A stretch of DNA of 64,000 nucleotides from Pantoea septica (GTDB lineage Bacteria > Pseudomonadota > Gammaproteobacteria > Enterobacterales > Enterobacteriaceae). Where the stretch lies: positions 58,798-122,797 of the forward strand of contig NZ_MLJJ01000011.1 of NCBI RefSeq assembly GCF_002095575.1, given 5' to 3'. The notes under the pieces were generated by a model. It did not search any database. It saw only the letters and a list, made by a program, of their open reading frames with translations, and was not told the origin of the DNA. Shown here piece by piece: positions 18,763-28,639 of this stretch; the first letter of the stretch is position 1, and each line of letters begins with the position of its first letter. The position numbers and the translations under genes are program-made.

Positions 18763-18801
18763 GAGCGGCGCAGGATTTTTCAACTCACAGGACTTAGTCA
18801 G

Positions 18802-19266
18802 ATGTCAGAACAAAACACCAACGAAATGCAATTCCAGATTCAACGCGTTTACACCAAAGACGTTTCTTTCGAAGCGCCGAACGCGCCGCAGGTTTTCCAG
18901 AAAGAGTGGGAGCCGGAAGTGAAGCTGGATCTGGATACTGCGTCATCACAGCTGGCTGACGAAGTTTATGAAGTGGTGCTGCGCGTGACCGTGACCGCCA
19001 GCGTTGGCGAAGAAACCGCATTCCTGTGCGAAGTTCAGCAGGCGGGCATCTTCACCATCAGCGGCATCGAAGGCACGCAGATGGCGCACTGCCTGGGCGC
19101 CTATTGCCCGAACATCCTGTTCCCGTATGCGCGCGAATGCATCACCAGCCTGGTGTCTCGCGGCACCTTCCCGCAGCTTAACCTGGCGCCGGTAAACTTT
19201 GATGCGCTGTTCATGAACTACCTGCAGCAGCAAGGCGAAGGTGCCGAACCACATCAGGATGCCTGA
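18802..19266 (+). CDS. secB: export chaperone SecB
   Basis: A 154-residue acidic cytosolic chaperone that holds precursor proteins unfolded and passes them to SecA. The tetramer-forming beta region ([19 protein letters not shown]) and the conserved [11 protein letters not shown] segment are clear. Its TGA overlaps the gpsA ATG by one base (TGATG), coupling the two genes as in E. coli. Confidence 0.98.
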   Translation: MSEQNTNEMQFQIQRVYTKDVSFEAPNAPQVFQKEWEPEVKLDLDTASSQLADEVYEVVLRVTVTASVGEETAFLCEVQQAGIFTISGIEGTQMAHCLGAYCPNILFPYARECITSLVSRGTFPQLNLAPVNFDALFMNYLQQQGEGAEPHQDA

Positions 19267-20282
19267 TGACTACACACGCTTCGATTAGCGTCATCGGTGC
19301 CGGCTCTTACGGCACCGCTCTGGCCATTACCTTAGCCCGCAACGGCCATCCCGTGCTGCTGTGGGGACACAATCCCGCGCATCTGGCGCAGCTGCAGGCC
19401 GAACGCTGCAACAGCGCTTTTCTCCCCGACGTACCTTTTCCCGACAACCTTGAGCTTGAGCCCGACTTAGCGCGCGCTATTGCGGCCAGCCGCGATCTGC
19501 TGGTGGTGGTGCCGAGCCATGTGTTCGGCGACGTGCTGAAGCAGATTAAACCGCATCTGCGCGCTGAGTCGCGCATCGTCTGGGCGACCAAAGGGCTGGA
19601 AAGAGAAACTGGAAGGCTACTGCAGGATGTGGCGCGCGACATCCTCGGCGACGCTACGCCGCTCGCAGTCATCTCCGGGCCGACCTTTGCCAAAGAGCTG
19701 GCGGCGGGCCTGCCGACCGCGATCGCGCTGGCGGCGACCGATGCCACTTTTGCTGAAGATCTGCAGCAAAAGCTGCACTGCGGCAAGAGTTTCCGCGTTT
19801 ACAACAATCCCGATTTTATCGGCGTGCAGCTTGGCGGCGCGGTGAAAAACGTCATCGCCATCGGCGCAGGCATCTCCGACGGCATCGGCTTCGGCGCTAA
19901 TGCGCGTACCGCGCTGATTACGCGCGGCCTCGCCGAAATGAGTCGTCTCGGCGCCGCGTTGGGTGCCGATGCCACCACCTTTATGGGCATGGCCGGCTTA
20001 GGCGATTTGGTGCTGACCTGTACCGACAATCAGTCGCGCAACCGTCGTTTCGGCCTGATGCTGGGCCAGGGCGAAGAGGTGGATAACGCGCAACGCATTA
20101 TCGGACAAGTTGTAGAAGGCTATAAAAACACCAAAGAAGTCAAGGCATTGGCTGAGCGTGTCGGCGTTGAAATGCCGATTACCGAGCAAATCTATCAGGT
20201 GCTCTATTGCGGAAAATCGGCGCGAGAGGCAGCATTGAGCCTGTTAGGCCGTACAAGGAAGGACGAAAACGGTTCAGGCTGA
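19266..20282 (+). CDS. gpsA: glycerol-3-phosphate dehydrogenase (NAD(P)+)
   Basis: A 338-residue biosynthetic dehydrogenase that reduces dihydroxyacetone phosphate to sn-glycerol-3-phosphate for phospholipid synthesis. The Rossmann motif [12 protein letters not shown] is at the N-terminus, and the catalytic lysine region [17 protein letters not shown] lies near residue 190. It is translationally coupled to secB and followed by a terminator before cysE. Confidence 0.98.
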   Translation: MTTHASISVIGAGSYGTALAITLARNGHPVLLWGHNPAHLAQLQAERCNSAFLPDVPFPDNLELEPDLARAIAASRDLLVVVPSHVFGDVLKQIKPHLRAESRIVWATKGLERETGRLLQDVARDILGDATPLAVISGPTFAKELAAGLPTAIALAATDATFAEDLQQKLHCGKSFRVYNNPDFIGVQLGGAVKNVIAIGAGISDGIGFGANARTALITRGLAEMSRLGAALGADATTFMGMAGLGDLVLTCTDNQSRNRRFGLMLGQGEEVDNAQRIIGQVVEGYKNTKEVKALAERVGVEMPITEQIYQVLYCGKSAREAALSLLGRTRKDENGSG

Positions 20283-20310
20283 TGCGGGATGCGCAGCATA
20301 GTCACCTGTA

Positions 20311-20334
20311 GCGCCATTCAGGCGCTTTTTTTTT
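20311..20334 (+). terminator. gpsA terminator
   Basis: Stem AGCGCC / GGCGCT with a 5-base loop and an 8-T tail, ending 16 bp before the cysE start. cysE may therefore rely partly on read-through or on its own promoter. Confidence 0.85.
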
Positions 20335-20349
20335 CGGGAGAAAACTGCA

Positions 20350-21171
20350 ATGTCGTCTGATGAGTTAGAACTGGTCTGGAACAACATCAAAGCGGAAGCG
20401 CGCGCGCTGGCCGATTGCGAGCCGATGCTGGCCAGCTTTTATCATGCGACTTTGTTGAAACACGAAAATCTCGGCAGCGCCCTGAGCTATATGCTGGCCA
20501 ACAAGCTCGCTAATCCGATTATGCCCGCTATCGCTATTCGCGAAATTGTCGAAGAGGCCTATCGTCAGGATCCTTCGATGATCGCCTCGGCCGCGCTCGA
20601 CATCCAGGCGGTGCGCCAGCGCGACCCGGCGGTAGATAAATACTCTACGCCGCTGCTTTATCTGAAAGGCTTTCACGCGCTGCAGGCCTATCGCATCGGC
20701 CACTGGCTATGGAACGAAGGGCGTCGCGCCTTAGCGGTCTATCTGCAAAACGAAATTTCCGTCTCGTTCGCTGTAGATATTCATCCGGCGGCGAACATCG
20801 GCCACGGCATTATGCTTGACCACGCCACCGGCATCGTTATCGGCGAAACGGCGGTAGTGGAGAACGACGTTTCGATCTTGCAGTCGGTGACGCTGGGCGG
20901 TACCGGCAAAACCAGCGGCGATCGCCATCCGAAAATCCGCGAGGGCGTGATGATTGGCGCAGGGGCGAAGATCCTCGGCAATATCGAGGTCGGGCGCGGC
21001 GCGAAGATTGGCGCAGGCTCGGTGGTGTTGCAGCCTGTGCCGCCGCATACCACTGCCGCAGGCGTGCCGGCGCGCATCGTCGGCAAACCAGCGAGCGACA
21101 AACCCTCAATGGACATGGATCAACACTTCAACGGCACCGTGCCGGGCTTTGAGTTCGGCGACGGGATCTAA
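20350..21171 (+). CDS. cysE: serine O-acetyltransferase
   Basis: A 273-residue enzyme making O-acetylserine from serine and acetyl-CoA, the committed step of cysteine synthesis. It has an alpha-helical N-terminal domain and a C-terminal left-handed beta helix of hexapeptide repeats. The active-site segment [19 protein letters not shown] and histidines in [11 protein letters not shown] are present. The tail ends FEFGDGI, fitting the CysK-binding terminal isoleucine. The stop overlaps the convergent trmL stop by 4 bp. Confidence 0.98.
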   Translation: MSSDELELVWNNIKAEARALADCEPMLASFYHATLLKHENLGSALSYMLANKLANPIMPAIAIREIVEEAYRQDPSMIASAALDIQAVRQRDPAVDKYSTPLLYLKGFHALQAYRIGHWLWNEGRRALAVYLQNEISVSFAVDIHPAANIGHGIMLDHATGIVIGETAVVENDVSILQSVTLGGTGKTSGDRHPKIREGVMIGAGAKILGNIEVGRGAKIGAGSVVLQPVPPHTTAAGVPARIVGKPASDKPSMDMDQHFNGTVPGFEFGDGI

Positions 21172-21638
21172 ACGAGCCGCGCGCCTGCGTAATCAAGCTG
21201 GCGCCATGCTTCATACACCACGACCGATACCGCATTCGACAGATTCATGCTGCGGCTTTCCGCACGCATCGGGATGCGGATTTTCTGCGCTGGCGGCAGC
21301 GCGTCGAGGATCTCGGCGGGCAGTCCGCGGCTCTCCGGGCCGAACAGCAGATAATCGCCCGCCTGATAGCTCACCGCACTGTGCGCCGGCGTTCCCTTGG
21401 TGGTCAGCGCAAAGAGCCGCGCGGGCTGCTCGACGCGCAGAAACGCCTCATAGCTTTCATGCTTCTGAATCGCGGTAAATTCGTGATAGTCGAGACCGGC
21501 GCGGCGCAGCCGTTTGTCGTCCCATGCGAAACCAAGCGGTTCAATCAGATGCAGCCTGAAGCCGGTATTAGCGCAGAGGCGAATAATATTGCCGGTGTTC
21601 GGCGGGATTTCTGGTTCAAATAAGACGATGTTAAGCAT
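21168..21638 (-). CDS. trmL: tRNA (cytidine(34)-2'-O)-methyltransferase
   Basis: A 156-residue SPOUT methyltransferase that methylates the wobble base of tRNA-Leu isoacceptors. Motifs [27 protein letters not shown] and the knot motif [19 protein letters not shown] are diagnostic. It is convergent with cysE, as in K-12. On its upstream side lies cpxA rather than the K-12 neighbour, marking a rearrangement boundary. Confidence 0.97.
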   Translation of the reverse strand: MLNIVLFEPEIPPNTGNIIRLCANTGFRLHLIEPLGFAWDDKRLRRAGLDYHEFTAIQKHESYEAFLRVEQPARLFALTTKGTPAHSAVSYQAGDYLLFGPESRGLPAEILDALPPAQKIRIPMRAESRSMNLSNAVSVVVYEAWRQLDYAGARLV

Positions 21639-21673
21639 AAGGCCCCCGATAACAGGGGCCGAAGCATAGCAAA

Positions 21674-23053
21674 TTATTGCCGGCTAGAGGAGTAGAGCGG
21701 CAGCCAGAGCGTCAGGCGCAGGCCGCCGAGCGGGCTGTCGTCGGCCTTCACCCAGCCGCGGTGCTGCTGGATAGCGGTTTCGACAATCGCCAGACCGAGC
21801 CCCGTGCCGCCTGACTCGCGATCGCGCGCCTCATCGGTGCGGTAGAAGGGACGGAATATTTGCTCGCGATCCTCCGGGCTGACGCCCGGGCCGTCATCGT
21901 CGACGTGCACCGTCAGGCCGCTGATATCCACCGAAAAGCTGACGCTGATATGCGAGTGCGAATAGCGCAGCGCGTTGCGTACGATGTTCTCCAGCGCGCT
22001 TTCCAGCGCATGTGGGTTGCCGTAAAGCGGCCAGGGGCCGGGCGGATAGGGCACGTCGAGCTGCTTGCCCATCTGCTCGGCTTCGAACTTCGCATCTTCA
22101 AGCACGTCGTTCCAGAGCTGATTCGCTTTCATCGCCTCGCTGACCAGCGCGTTCTTGTGCTGGGTGCGCGACAGTACCAGCAGATCGTTGATCATGCCGT
22201 CCAGACGCTGCGCTTCCATCTCGATACGCTCCAGCTCTTTGCCTTCGCCGTGGCGACGGCGCAGCAGCGCCGTGGCCAGCTGCAGACGCGTCAGCGGCGT
22301 GCGCAGCTCATGGCTGATATCTGACAGCAGACGCTGCTGCGAGGTCATCATGCGTTCGAGCGCGCTCACCATCTGATTGAAGCTGGAGCCGGCGGCGAGA
22401 AACTCCTGCGGCCCTGATTCCAGTTCCGGATGCTGGCGCAAATTACCGCTGGCGACTTCATCGGCCGCATATTTAAGCTTGCGAGCGGGACGCGCCAGGC
22501 TCCACGCCAGCCAGAGCAGCAGCGGCGAGCTGATCAGCATGGTGACGATCAGCAGCAGCAGCGGCCGGTCAAACAGCAAATTGATAAAATCGAGCTGCGA
22601 GCTGGTCGCCGGTCGAATCAGGTAGAGCTGATAGTTATCTTCGCCGTCGCGCACCGCGAAGGGGCCGACCATTTCGATACGGCCATACTTCTTTTTCTGG
22701 GGATGATCGGCGTTGTCGGACTGCCCGATAAAGTTGCGGATCACCTGCATTTCATTGTGCTGCGCGCCAATGACGCGCCCTTCGCTGGTGACCAGCAGCA
22801 GGCGCTGGCCCGGCGGCGCCCATTTGTCGATAGCGCGCGAGAGGCGGCGCCACCACATCAAATCGTTGGGCGGATCCTGCGCCAGTTCCACTTCGACATG
22901 CTGTTCAATCATGGTGCCCTGGCGCTGCTCGCTATCGAGCAGCGAGGCCATCTGGCGGGAATCCAGCTTGGGCACCATCAATACCAGCATCAACACCAGC
23001 GCCAGGGTTAGCCAGAAAATGGCGAAGATGCGGGTGGTGAGGCTACCTATCAT
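21674..23053 (-). CDS. cpxA: envelope stress sensor kinase CpxA
   Basis: A 459-residue inner-membrane histidine kinase. Two membrane spans (about residues 8-28 and 165-185) bracket a periplasmic sensor that is repressed by CpxP. HAMP, then the H-box [14 protein letters not shown] (phospho-accepting His near residue 248), the N-box [11 protein letters not shown]1 DDDGPGV and G2 [10 protein letters not shown] follow. It autophosphorylates and passes phosphate to CpxR in response to misfolded envelope proteins. It overlaps cpxR by 4 bp. Confidence 0.98.
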   Translation of the reverse strand: MIGSLTTRIFAIFWLTLALVLMLVLMVPKLDSRQMASLLDSEQRQGTMIEQHVEVELAQDPPNDLMWWRRLSRAIDKWAPPGQRLLLVTSEGRVIGAQHNEMQVIRNFIGQSDNADHPQKKKYGRIEMVGPFAVRDGEDNYQLYLIRPATSSQLDFINLLFDRPLLLLIVTMLISSPLLLWLAWSLARPARKLKYAADEVASGNLRQHPELESGPQEFLAAGSSFNQMVSALERMMTSQQRLLSDISHELRTPLTRLQLATALLRRRHGEGKELERIEMEAQRLDGMINDLLVLSRTQHKNALVSEAMKANQLWNDVLEDAKFEAEQMGKQLDVPYPPGPWPLYGNPHALESALENIVRNALRYSHSHISVSFSVDISGLTVHVDDDGPGVSPEDREQIFRPFYRTDEARDRESGGTGLGLAIVETAIQQHRGWVKADDSPLGGLRLTLWLPLYSSSRQ

Positions 23054-23748
23054 GAAGCCGAAACCATCAGATAGCCGCGGCCGCGCAGGGTTTTAAACCA
23101 CGGATGGCCGTCGCGGCGCTCAGGCAGTTTGCGGCGCAGGTTGGAGATGTGCATATCGATGGCGCGGTCGAACGGCGTCAGACGCTTGCCAAGCACTTCC
23201 TGGCTCAGATGCTCGCGCGAGACGACCTGGCCGAGATGCTGCGCCAGCAGGTAGAGCAGGGTGAACTCGGTGCCGGTAAGATCCAGCGTCTGATTGTCGA
23301 AACTCGCTTCCTGACGGCCCGGGTTCAGGCGCAGGCAGTCCACTTCCAGCGTCGGCGAGCTGCTGTCGTGCTGCTGTTGCTGCTCGCTCCAGTTGGAACG
23401 GCGCAGAATCGCGCGTATACGCGCCACCAGTTCGCGATCGTTAAACGGCTTAGGCAGATAGTCATCCGCGCCCAGTTCGAGCCCCAGCACGCGATCCAGC
23501 TCGCTACCGCGCGCGGTCAACATGATGACGGGCGTCTGATGTTGCTGGCGTAGCTCTTTCAGCGTGTCGATACCGTTCTTTTTCGGCATCATCACATCGA
23601 GCAAAAGTAGATCAATAGAGGTATCCAGCAGGCTTAACGCCTGTTCGCCGTCGCTGGCTACCACCACTTCAAACCCTTCCATTTCTAACAGTTCTTTAAG
23701 CAGCGAAGTCAATTCGCGGTCATCGTCAACCAACAGGATTTTATTCAT
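23050..23748 (-). CDS. cpxR: envelope stress response regulator CpxR
   Basis: A 232-residue OmpR-family regulator. The receiver domain has acidic pocket residues in LLVDDDREL, the phospho-acceptor in LLLLDVMMPKKNG (Asp51) and the conserved Lys in DYLPKPFNDRE. A winged-helix DNA-binding domain covers the C-terminal 100 residues. It binds GTAAA-N5-GTAAA sites, one of which lies 56 bp upstream between cpxR and cpxP, consistent with autoregulation. Confidence 0.98.
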   Translation of the reverse strand: MNKILLVDDDRELTSLLKELLEMEGFEVVVASDGEQALSLLDTSIDLLLLDVMMPKKNGIDTLKELRQQHQTPVIMLTARGSELDRVLGLELGADDYLPKPFNDRELVARIRAILRRSNWSEQQQQHDSSSPTLEVDCLRLNPGRQEASFDNQTLDLTGTEFTLLYLLAQHLGQVVSREHLSQEVLGKRLTPFDRAIDMHISNLRRKLPERRDGHPWFKTLRGRGYLMVSAS

Positions 23749-23803
23749 TTTTTATTGCCCTCCGCAGGCAAAATACCGTGTTCCTGACTTGTCAATCCAA
23801 CGC

Positions 23804-23818
23804 TTTACGTAGTTTTAC
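23804..23818 (-). promoter_or_regulatory. CpxR box in the cpxR-cpxP intergenic region
   Basis: On the minus strand the sequence reads GTAAA-ACTAC-GTAAA, a perfect match to the CpxR consensus with the correct 5-bp spacer. It lies about 80 bp upstream of cpxP and 56 bp upstream of cpxR, so one site can serve both genes. Confidence 0.9.
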
Positions 23819-23897
23819 ACCCCCTGACGGATGTTTGCAGCTGTCGCCGTACACTGGTCCTCGTTGAATCGCAAAACGGAACGGACTGGAGTAAACG

Positions 23898-24407
23898 ATG
23901 CGCACAGTAACCGCCGTCGTCATTGCCTCAGCGATGGTTCTCAATCACGCCAGCGCAGGAGTGGCAGACACGACGACGATTGACGAAATGCATCACGGCG
24001 GATTGACGACAGGCAGTATGACGCAAAATCCGCAAAGCCACATGTTCGACGGCATCGAGTTGACGGAAGAGCAGCGTCAACAGATGCGAGACCTGATGAC
24101 GCAGGCGCGACATGAACGTTCCCCTGTCAGCATCGGTGATATCGAAAATATGCACGATCTGATTACGGCGGACACTTTTAACGAAGCGGCTATTCGCGCG
24201 CAGGCTGAGAAAATCGCTCAGGCGCAGATCGAACAGCATGTCGAGATGGCACGCATTCGCAACCAGATGTATCACTTGCTCACGCCGGCTCAGCAGGCCG
24301 CGTTGCAAAAGAATTACGAGTGGCGGCTCGCCGAGCTGCGCAAGCTCTCTAATTTGCAGTCGGCTTCATCGCTGCAAGCAGTGAGTAGTACCAGCAGTAA
24401 CCAGTAA
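23898..24407 (+). CDS. cpxP: periplasmic Cpx inhibitor CpxP
   Basis: A 169-residue periplasmic protein with an N-terminal signal peptide (cleavage probably after residue about 22). It has the two LTxxQ-type motifs of the CpxP/Spy family: ELTEEQRQQM near residue 56 and LLTPAQQAAL near residue 132. It binds the CpxA sensor to damp signalling and presents misfolded proteins to DegP. It is divergent from cpxRA with a CpxR box between. Its mRNA 3' end carries the CpxQ small RNA. Confidence 0.95.
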   Translation: MRTVTAVVIASAMVLNHASAGVADTTTIDEMHHGGLTTGSMTQNPQSHMFDGIELTEEQRQQMRDLMTQARHERSPVSIGDIENMHDLITADTFNEAAIRAQAEKIAQAQIEQHVEMARIRNQMYHLLTPAQQAALQKNYEWRLAELRKLSNLQSASSLQAVSSTSSNQ

Positions 24408-24420
24408 CATAGTATCCCTG

Positions 24421-24477
24421 TTTTCCTTGCCATAGACACCATCCCTGTCTTCCCCGCCATGATGGCGGGGTTTTTTT
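24421..24477 (+). ncRNA. cpxQ: CpxQ small RNA from the cpxP 3' UTR
   Basis: The stretch begins TTTTCCTTGCCATAGACACC and continues through ATCCCTGTCTTCCCC, which from memory is the same as the seed regions of E. coli/Salmonella CpxQ. It ends in a terminator hairpin as CpxQ does. CpxQ is cut from cpxP mRNA by RNase E and works with Hfq to repress envelope-protein mRNAs. The start is set at the TTTTCC cleavage point known from other enterics. Only the terminator stem bases differ (CCCCGCC here). Confidence 0.85.
24452..24477 (+). terminator. cpxP/CpxQ terminator
   Basis: Perfect 9-bp stem CCCCGCCAT / ATGGCGGGG followed by seven T residues. It also forms the 3' end of CpxQ. Confidence 0.9.
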
Positions 24478-24921
24478 GTTTTTTGCGCATTTCCGGTCGC
24501 AGCGTCCATTCTGGCGGGCCGATTTCTCCTCGGCATTAACAATTTATTTAAGGACAGCACTAACGCCTTAAAGCTTAAGGTATTTATCAAGATATTATTT
24601 TTAGCCGTCTCGTTTATTTTTATAAAACATATGTTATGCCGTGAAAATATATCGATAGATGCGGTGTTTTAAAAAATAATAAAGCGAAGCGGCTATTTGT
24701 TTAAATATATGATAAGAAGAAAGTAAGCTTGTCGGCCACATTTAAAGTATATTAATATCAATCAGTTAATTATTTTATCCTTTTCTTGAATTCTTCTGGC
24801 TTACTTCTACACTTAATTTTGTCGCAGCAAGGAAAGTGCACGCCCCGAGAATTTAGGGAATTTAAATGGGGTGCAGTAACCACATTACGTAATCAATCTG
24901 AATATATTAACGGAGTAAGTT
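24478..24921. other. AT-rich intergenic region before KGG-repeat gene
   Basis: About 440 bp with no supported gene. From roughly 24540 to 24790 it is strikingly AT-rich compared with the rest of the window. It must hold the promoter of the KGG-repeat gene, but I could not single out one. In K-12 fieF follows cpxP directly, so this stretch plus the small gene is an insertion relative to K-12. AT-richness of this kind often attracts H-NS. Confidence 0.5.
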
Positions 24922-25107
24922 ATGGCAGAACATCGTGGTGGTTCAGGCAATTTCGCAGACAATCCGCAGAAAGCTTCTGAAGCCGGCAAAAAAGGTGGAA
25001 AAAGCAGCGGCGGCAGCGGTAATTTCAAAAACGATCGTGAAAAAGCCTCTGAAGCAGGCAAAAAAGGCGGTCAAAACAGCCACGGCGGCGGCCGCAGCTC
25101 TTCCTGA
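24922..25107 (+). CDS. KGG-repeat stress-induced small protein (YciG/YmdF-like)
   Basis: A 61-residue very hydrophilic, glycine- and lysine-rich protein. It contains two near-identical units: GGSGNFADNPQKASEAGKKG and GGSGNFKNDREKASEAGKKG. This is the KGG (Con-10-like) domain of E. coli YciG, YmdF and related general-stress proteins, which are RpoS-dependent in E. coli. The molecular function is unknown; it is predicted to be disordered. The start has GGAG six bases upstream. Two tandem hairpins follow. Confidence 0.85.
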   Translation: MAEHRGGSGNFADNPQKASEAGKKGGKSSGGSGNFKNDREKASEAGKKGGQNSHGGGRSSS

Positions 25108-25135
25108 CGAGTTTAGAGCCTGGCAGTAAACCGTG

Positions 25136-25190
25136 CGTTTCCCACGCGGGAAACGATACCCCGTCCTCTTTGAGGGCGGGGTTTGTTTTT
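25136..25190 (+). terminator. tandem hairpins downstream of KGG gene
   Basis: A perfect 8-bp stem CGTTTCCC / GGGAAACG with a 4-base loop (25136-25155) is followed by ACCCCG..CCTC / GAGG..CGGGGT (25158-25182) and a T-rich tail. The second hairpin looks like the terminator; the first may stabilise the mRNA. Confidence 0.8.
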
Positions 25191-25315
25191 TCTGGCGTTC
25201 TGCCAGCTTTTCTCTTCTGATGACGCAGGGTTTATGCGCAGCGACAATCTGGATGTTAAACTTTAGCCATTCCTTTATTTCGGGTGCATGCCTGTAATGG
25301 CTGAGGGAGCACATC

Positions 25316-26218
25316 ATGCAACCCACCTATGCTCGTCTGGTCAAGCGCGCGGCGCTGGCGGCGACGATCCTGGCAACCAGCCTGCTTATCGTCAAAATTT
25401 TTGCCTGGTGGTATACCGGTTCGGTCAGCCTGCTGGCGGGTCTGGTCGATTCGCTGGTGGACATCGCCGCCTCGTTAACTAATCTTTTAGTCGTGCGCTA
25501 TGCGCTGCAACCTGCTGACGCTAACCATACTTTTGGTCACGGCAAGGCGGAATCACTGGCGGCGCTGGCGCAAAGCATGTTTATCTCTGGTTCGGCGCTG
25601 TTCTTGTTTTTGACCGGCATCCAGCATCTGGCTTCGCCCAATACGCTACGCGCGCCGCTGGTTGGGGTGGTGGTTACCGTGGTGGCGCTCTGTTCGACGC
25701 TGCTGCTGGTAGCATTTCAACGCTGGGTCGTGCGCCACACGCACAGCCAGGCGATTCGCGCCGATATGCTGCACTATCAGTCCGATGTGGTCATGAACGG
25801 CGCTATCCTGATCGCCCTGGGCTTAAGCAGCTATGGCTTCGCGCGCGCAGACGCGCTATTCGCGTTAGGCATCGGCGTCTACATCTTGTACAGCGCATTG
25901 CGGATGGGCTACGACGCCGTGCAGTCGCTGCTGGATCGCGCGCTGCCGGAGGAAGAGCATAATATCATTCTCGATCTTGCGCTGAACTGGCCGGGCGTGG
26001 AGGGCGTGCATGACGTACGTACGCGTCAGTCGGGACCGACTAAATTTATCCAGCTTCATCTGGAGCTTAATGATGATTTGCCGCTAGTGCAGGCGCATCG
26101 CGTAGCGGATCAGGTAGAGAAGGCGCTGCGTCAGCGTTTCCCCGGCTCGGACGTGATTATTCATCAGGATCCCTGCTCTGTCGTGCCGATTGAACAGCAG
26201 AATTCACCCGGCTTTTAA
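25316..26218 (+). CDS. fieF: ferrous-iron/zinc efflux transporter FieF
   Basis: A 300-residue cation diffusion facilitator with six membrane spans and a cytoplasmic C-terminal metallochaperone-like domain. Metal-site residues appear in [12 protein letters not shown] (TM2) and in the TM5 motif [14 protein letters not shown]. The HTFGHGKAE loop is conserved. It exchanges Zn2+ or Fe2+ for protons at the inner membrane. In K-12 it sits between cpxP and pfkA, as here apart from the inserted KGG gene. Confidence 0.96.
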   Translation: MQPTYARLVKRAALAATILATSLLIVKIFAWWYTGSVSLLAGLVDSLVDIAASLTNLLVVRYALQPADANHTFGHGKAESLAALAQSMFISGSALFLFLTGIQHLASPNTLRAPLVGVVVTVVALCSTLLLVAFQRWVVRHTHSQAIRADMLHYQSDVVMNGAILIALGLSSYGFARADALFALGIGVYILYSALRMGYDAVQSLLDRALPEEEHNIILDLALNWPGVEGVHDVRTRQSGPTKFIQLHLELNDDLPLVQAHRVADQVEKALRQRFPGSDVIIHQDPCSVVPIEQQNSPGF

Positions 26219-26423
26219 CCAGATTGAATCAATTTAATCTATTTAAAATGACGAAGCGCTAACATTAATGCAAAAAATTTAGTGAAAACTTGTCTGACCT
26301 GAATCAATTCAGCAGCAAGCCTTTGATATACTATCTGCCATCACGAGTCGCGCATAGGGTATGCCGCTTAGCGGCGCACGACAGGCAGGATTAACTTTTC
26401 GTTTTAACAATCCAGAGGTTGTC

Positions 26424-27386
26424 ATGATCAAAAAAATTGGTGTATTGACCAGCGGCGGCGACGCCCCCGGCATGAACGCAGCCATCCGCGGCGTTGTGCG
26501 ATCAGCGCTGAGCGAAGGACTGGAAGTTTTTGGTATCTATGACGGCTATCTGGGACTGTACGAAGATCGGATGATCAATCTCGACCGCTACAGCGTATCG
26601 GATATGATTAACCGCGGCGGCACCTTCCTGGGCTCGGCGCGTTTCCCCGAATTCCGCAACGACGAAGTGCGCCAGGTCGCGATTGAGAATATGAAAAAAC
26701 GCGGCATCGATGCGCTGGTTGTCATCGGTGGCGACGGCTCCTATATGGGCGCGAAGCGTCTGACCGAAATGGGCTTCCCGTGCATTGGCCTGCCGGGCAC
26801 TATCGATAACGACGTTGCGGGTACCGACTACACCATCGGCTACTTCACCGCGCTGGAAACCGTGGTCGAGGCGATTGACCGTCTGCGCGACACCTCCTCT
26901 TCGCACCAGCGCATCTCTATCGTCGAGGTTATGGGACGCTACTGCGGCGACCTGACTCTGGCGGCGGCGATTGCGGGCGGCTGCGAATTTATCGTGCTGC
27001 CGGAAATTCCGTATACCCGCGAAGAGCTGGTAATGGAGATCAAAGCGGGCATCGCCAAAGGCAAAAAGCACGCCATCGTCGCGATCACCGAACATATCTG
27101 CGATATCGACGACCTGGCGAAGTACATCGAAGCGGAAACCAAACGCGAAACGCGCGCGACCGTACTCGGTCATATTCAGCGCGGCGGCGCGCCCTGCGCT
27201 TACGACCGTATCCTCGCGTCGCGCATGGGCGCCTATGCTATTGAGCTGTTGCTACAGGGCTACGGCGGCCGCTGCGTCGGCATCCAGAACGAGAAGATGG
27301 TGCATCACGACATCATCGACGCTATCGAAAACATGAAGCGTCCGTTTAAGCGCGACTGGCTGGAAACCGCGAAAAAACTCTACTGA
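26424..27386 (+). CDS. pfkA: 6-phosphofructokinase I
   Basis: A 320-residue ATP-dependent glycolytic kinase making fructose-1,6-bisphosphate. ATP-site motif [28 protein letters not shown], and the catalytic segment [15 protein letters not shown] with the proton-abstracting Asp are present. The ATG at 26424 gives the standard N-terminus [12 protein letters not shown]; 21 extra upstream codons are ignored. A TATACT -10-like sequence lies at 26327-26332. A terminator follows the gene. Confidence 0.98.
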   Translation: MIKKIGVLTSGGDAPGMNAAIRGVVRSALSEGLEVFGIYDGYLGLYEDRMINLDRYSVSDMINRGGTFLGSARFPEFRNDEVRQVAIENMKKRGIDALVVIGGDGSYMGAKRLTEMGFPCIGLPGTIDNDVAGTDYTIGYFTALETVVEAIDRLRDTSSSHQRISIVEVMGRYCGDLTLAAAIAGGCEFIVLPEIPYTREELVMEIKAGIAKGKKHAIVAITEHICDIDDLAKYIEAETKRETRATVLGHIQRGGAPCAYDRILASRMGAYAIELLLQGYGGRCVGIQNEKMVHHDIIDAIENMKRPFKRDWLETAKKLY

Positions 27387-27401
27387 TCCCAAACACGCTT
27401 C

Positions 27402-27430
27402 AGGCGCGCCTCTCAGGCGCGCTTTTATTT
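27402..27430 (+). terminator. pfkA terminator
   Basis: Stem GCGCGCC / GGCGCGC with loop TCTCA, then a T-rich tail. Confidence 0.85.
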
Positions 27431-27535
27431 TAATTGTCTATATTCCTGCCAGTTATAAATGCTTATTTTTAATTCTTTTAGCTCTAAAATGGTTTATGTC
27501 ACGCTACCGGCATAATGACATCGGGAGCGTGCACA

Positions 27536-28525
27536 ATGAACAAGTGGAGTATCGGGATTACCCTTCTGCTGGCCTCTGCCAGCGTTCTGGCAAAGGATTA
27601 CCAGCTGTTAAACGTCTCTTACGATCCGACGCGCGAGCTGTACGAGCAGTACAACAAAGCCTTTGCGGCGCACTACAAGCAGGAAACCGGCGATAACGTG
27701 GTGATCCGCCAGTCTCACGGCGGATCGGGCAAGCAGGCGACCTCGGTTATTAACGGCATTCGCGCCGATGTCGTGACGCTGGCGCTGCAATCCGATGTTG
27801 ATGCCATCGCCGAACGCGGCCGTATCGATAAGAACTGGCTCAAGCGTCTGCCGGATAACTCCGCGCCTTACACCTCCACCATTGTTTTCCTGGTGCGCAA
27901 AGGCAATCCTAAAGGCATTCACGACTGGTCCGATTTAATTAAGCCAGGCGTTTCTGTCATTACCCCGAATCCAAAAACCTCAGGCGGCGCACGCTGGAAC
28001 TATCTGGCGGCATGGGGCTGGGCGCTGGATCAAAATAATGGCGATCAGGCGAAGGCGCAGGCTTACGTAAAAGCGCTATTTAAAAACGTCGAGGTCCAGG
28101 ACTCCGGCGCGCGTGGCGCAACCAATACCTTTGTAGAGCGCGGCATCGGCGATGTGCTGATCGCCTGGGAAAACGAAGCCTATCTGGCAGTCGATAAGCT
28201 GGGCAAAGACAAATTTGAAATCGTCACGCCGAGCGAATCCATTCTGGCTGAACCCACCGTTTCCGTGGTGGATAAAGTGGTGGACGATCAGGGTACGCGC
28301 GCAGTTGCGGACGCCTATCTGAAGTATCTCTACTCGCCGGAAGGCCAGACTATCGCAGCGCAAAACTACTATCGCCCGCGCGATGCGGAAGTGGCGAAGA
28401 AGTTCGCCAGCACCTTCGCGCCAGTGAAGCTGTTTACCATCGATAATAAGTTCGGCGGCTGGACGCAGGCGCAGAAAACGCATTTTGCTGATGGCGGCAC
28501 CTATGACCAGGTGATGAAGCCTTAA
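27536..28525 (+). CDS. sbp: periplasmic sulfate-binding protein Sbp
   Basis: A 329-residue periplasmic binding protein with signal peptide [19 protein letters not shown] cleaved before [12 protein letters not shown]. The ligand-site segments [13 protein letters not shown] and [17 protein letters not shown] match E. coli Sbp almost throughout. It delivers sulfate or thiosulfate to the CysTWA transporter and is expected to be CysB-controlled. Start chosen at the signal peptide with GGGAG upstream. Confidence 0.97.
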   Translation: MNKWSIGITLLLASASVLAKDYQLLNVSYDPTRELYEQYNKAFAAHYKQETGDNVVIRQSHGGSGKQATSVINGIRADVVTLALQSDVDAIAERGRIDKNWLKRLPDNSAPYTSTIVFLVRKGNPKGIHDWSDLIKPGVSVITPNPKTSGGARWNYLAAWGWALDQNNGDQAKAQAYVKALFKNVEVQDSGARGATNTFVERGIGDVLIAWENEAYLAVDKLGKDKFEIVTPSESILAEPTVSVVDKVVDDQGTRAVADAYLKYLYSPEGQTIAAQNYYRPRDAEVAKKFASTFAPVKLFTIDNKFGGWTQAQKTHFADGGTYDQVMKP

Positions 28526-28540
28526 TCCTACAACCGCAAT

Positions 28541-28573
28541 AAAAACGGCCAGCCAGCGTGCTGGTCGTTTTTA
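28541..28573 (+). terminator. sbp terminator
   Basis: Long stem AAAAACGGCCAGC / GCTGGTCGTTTTT (13 bp with one G-T pair) and T tail. Confidence 0.9.
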
Positions 28574-28639
28574 TTTGTGCGTGACATTGCACGGCAGCCA
28601 GGCGAGGATGCGGAAAAAAGCGGAAAGAGGAGCCTTGCT

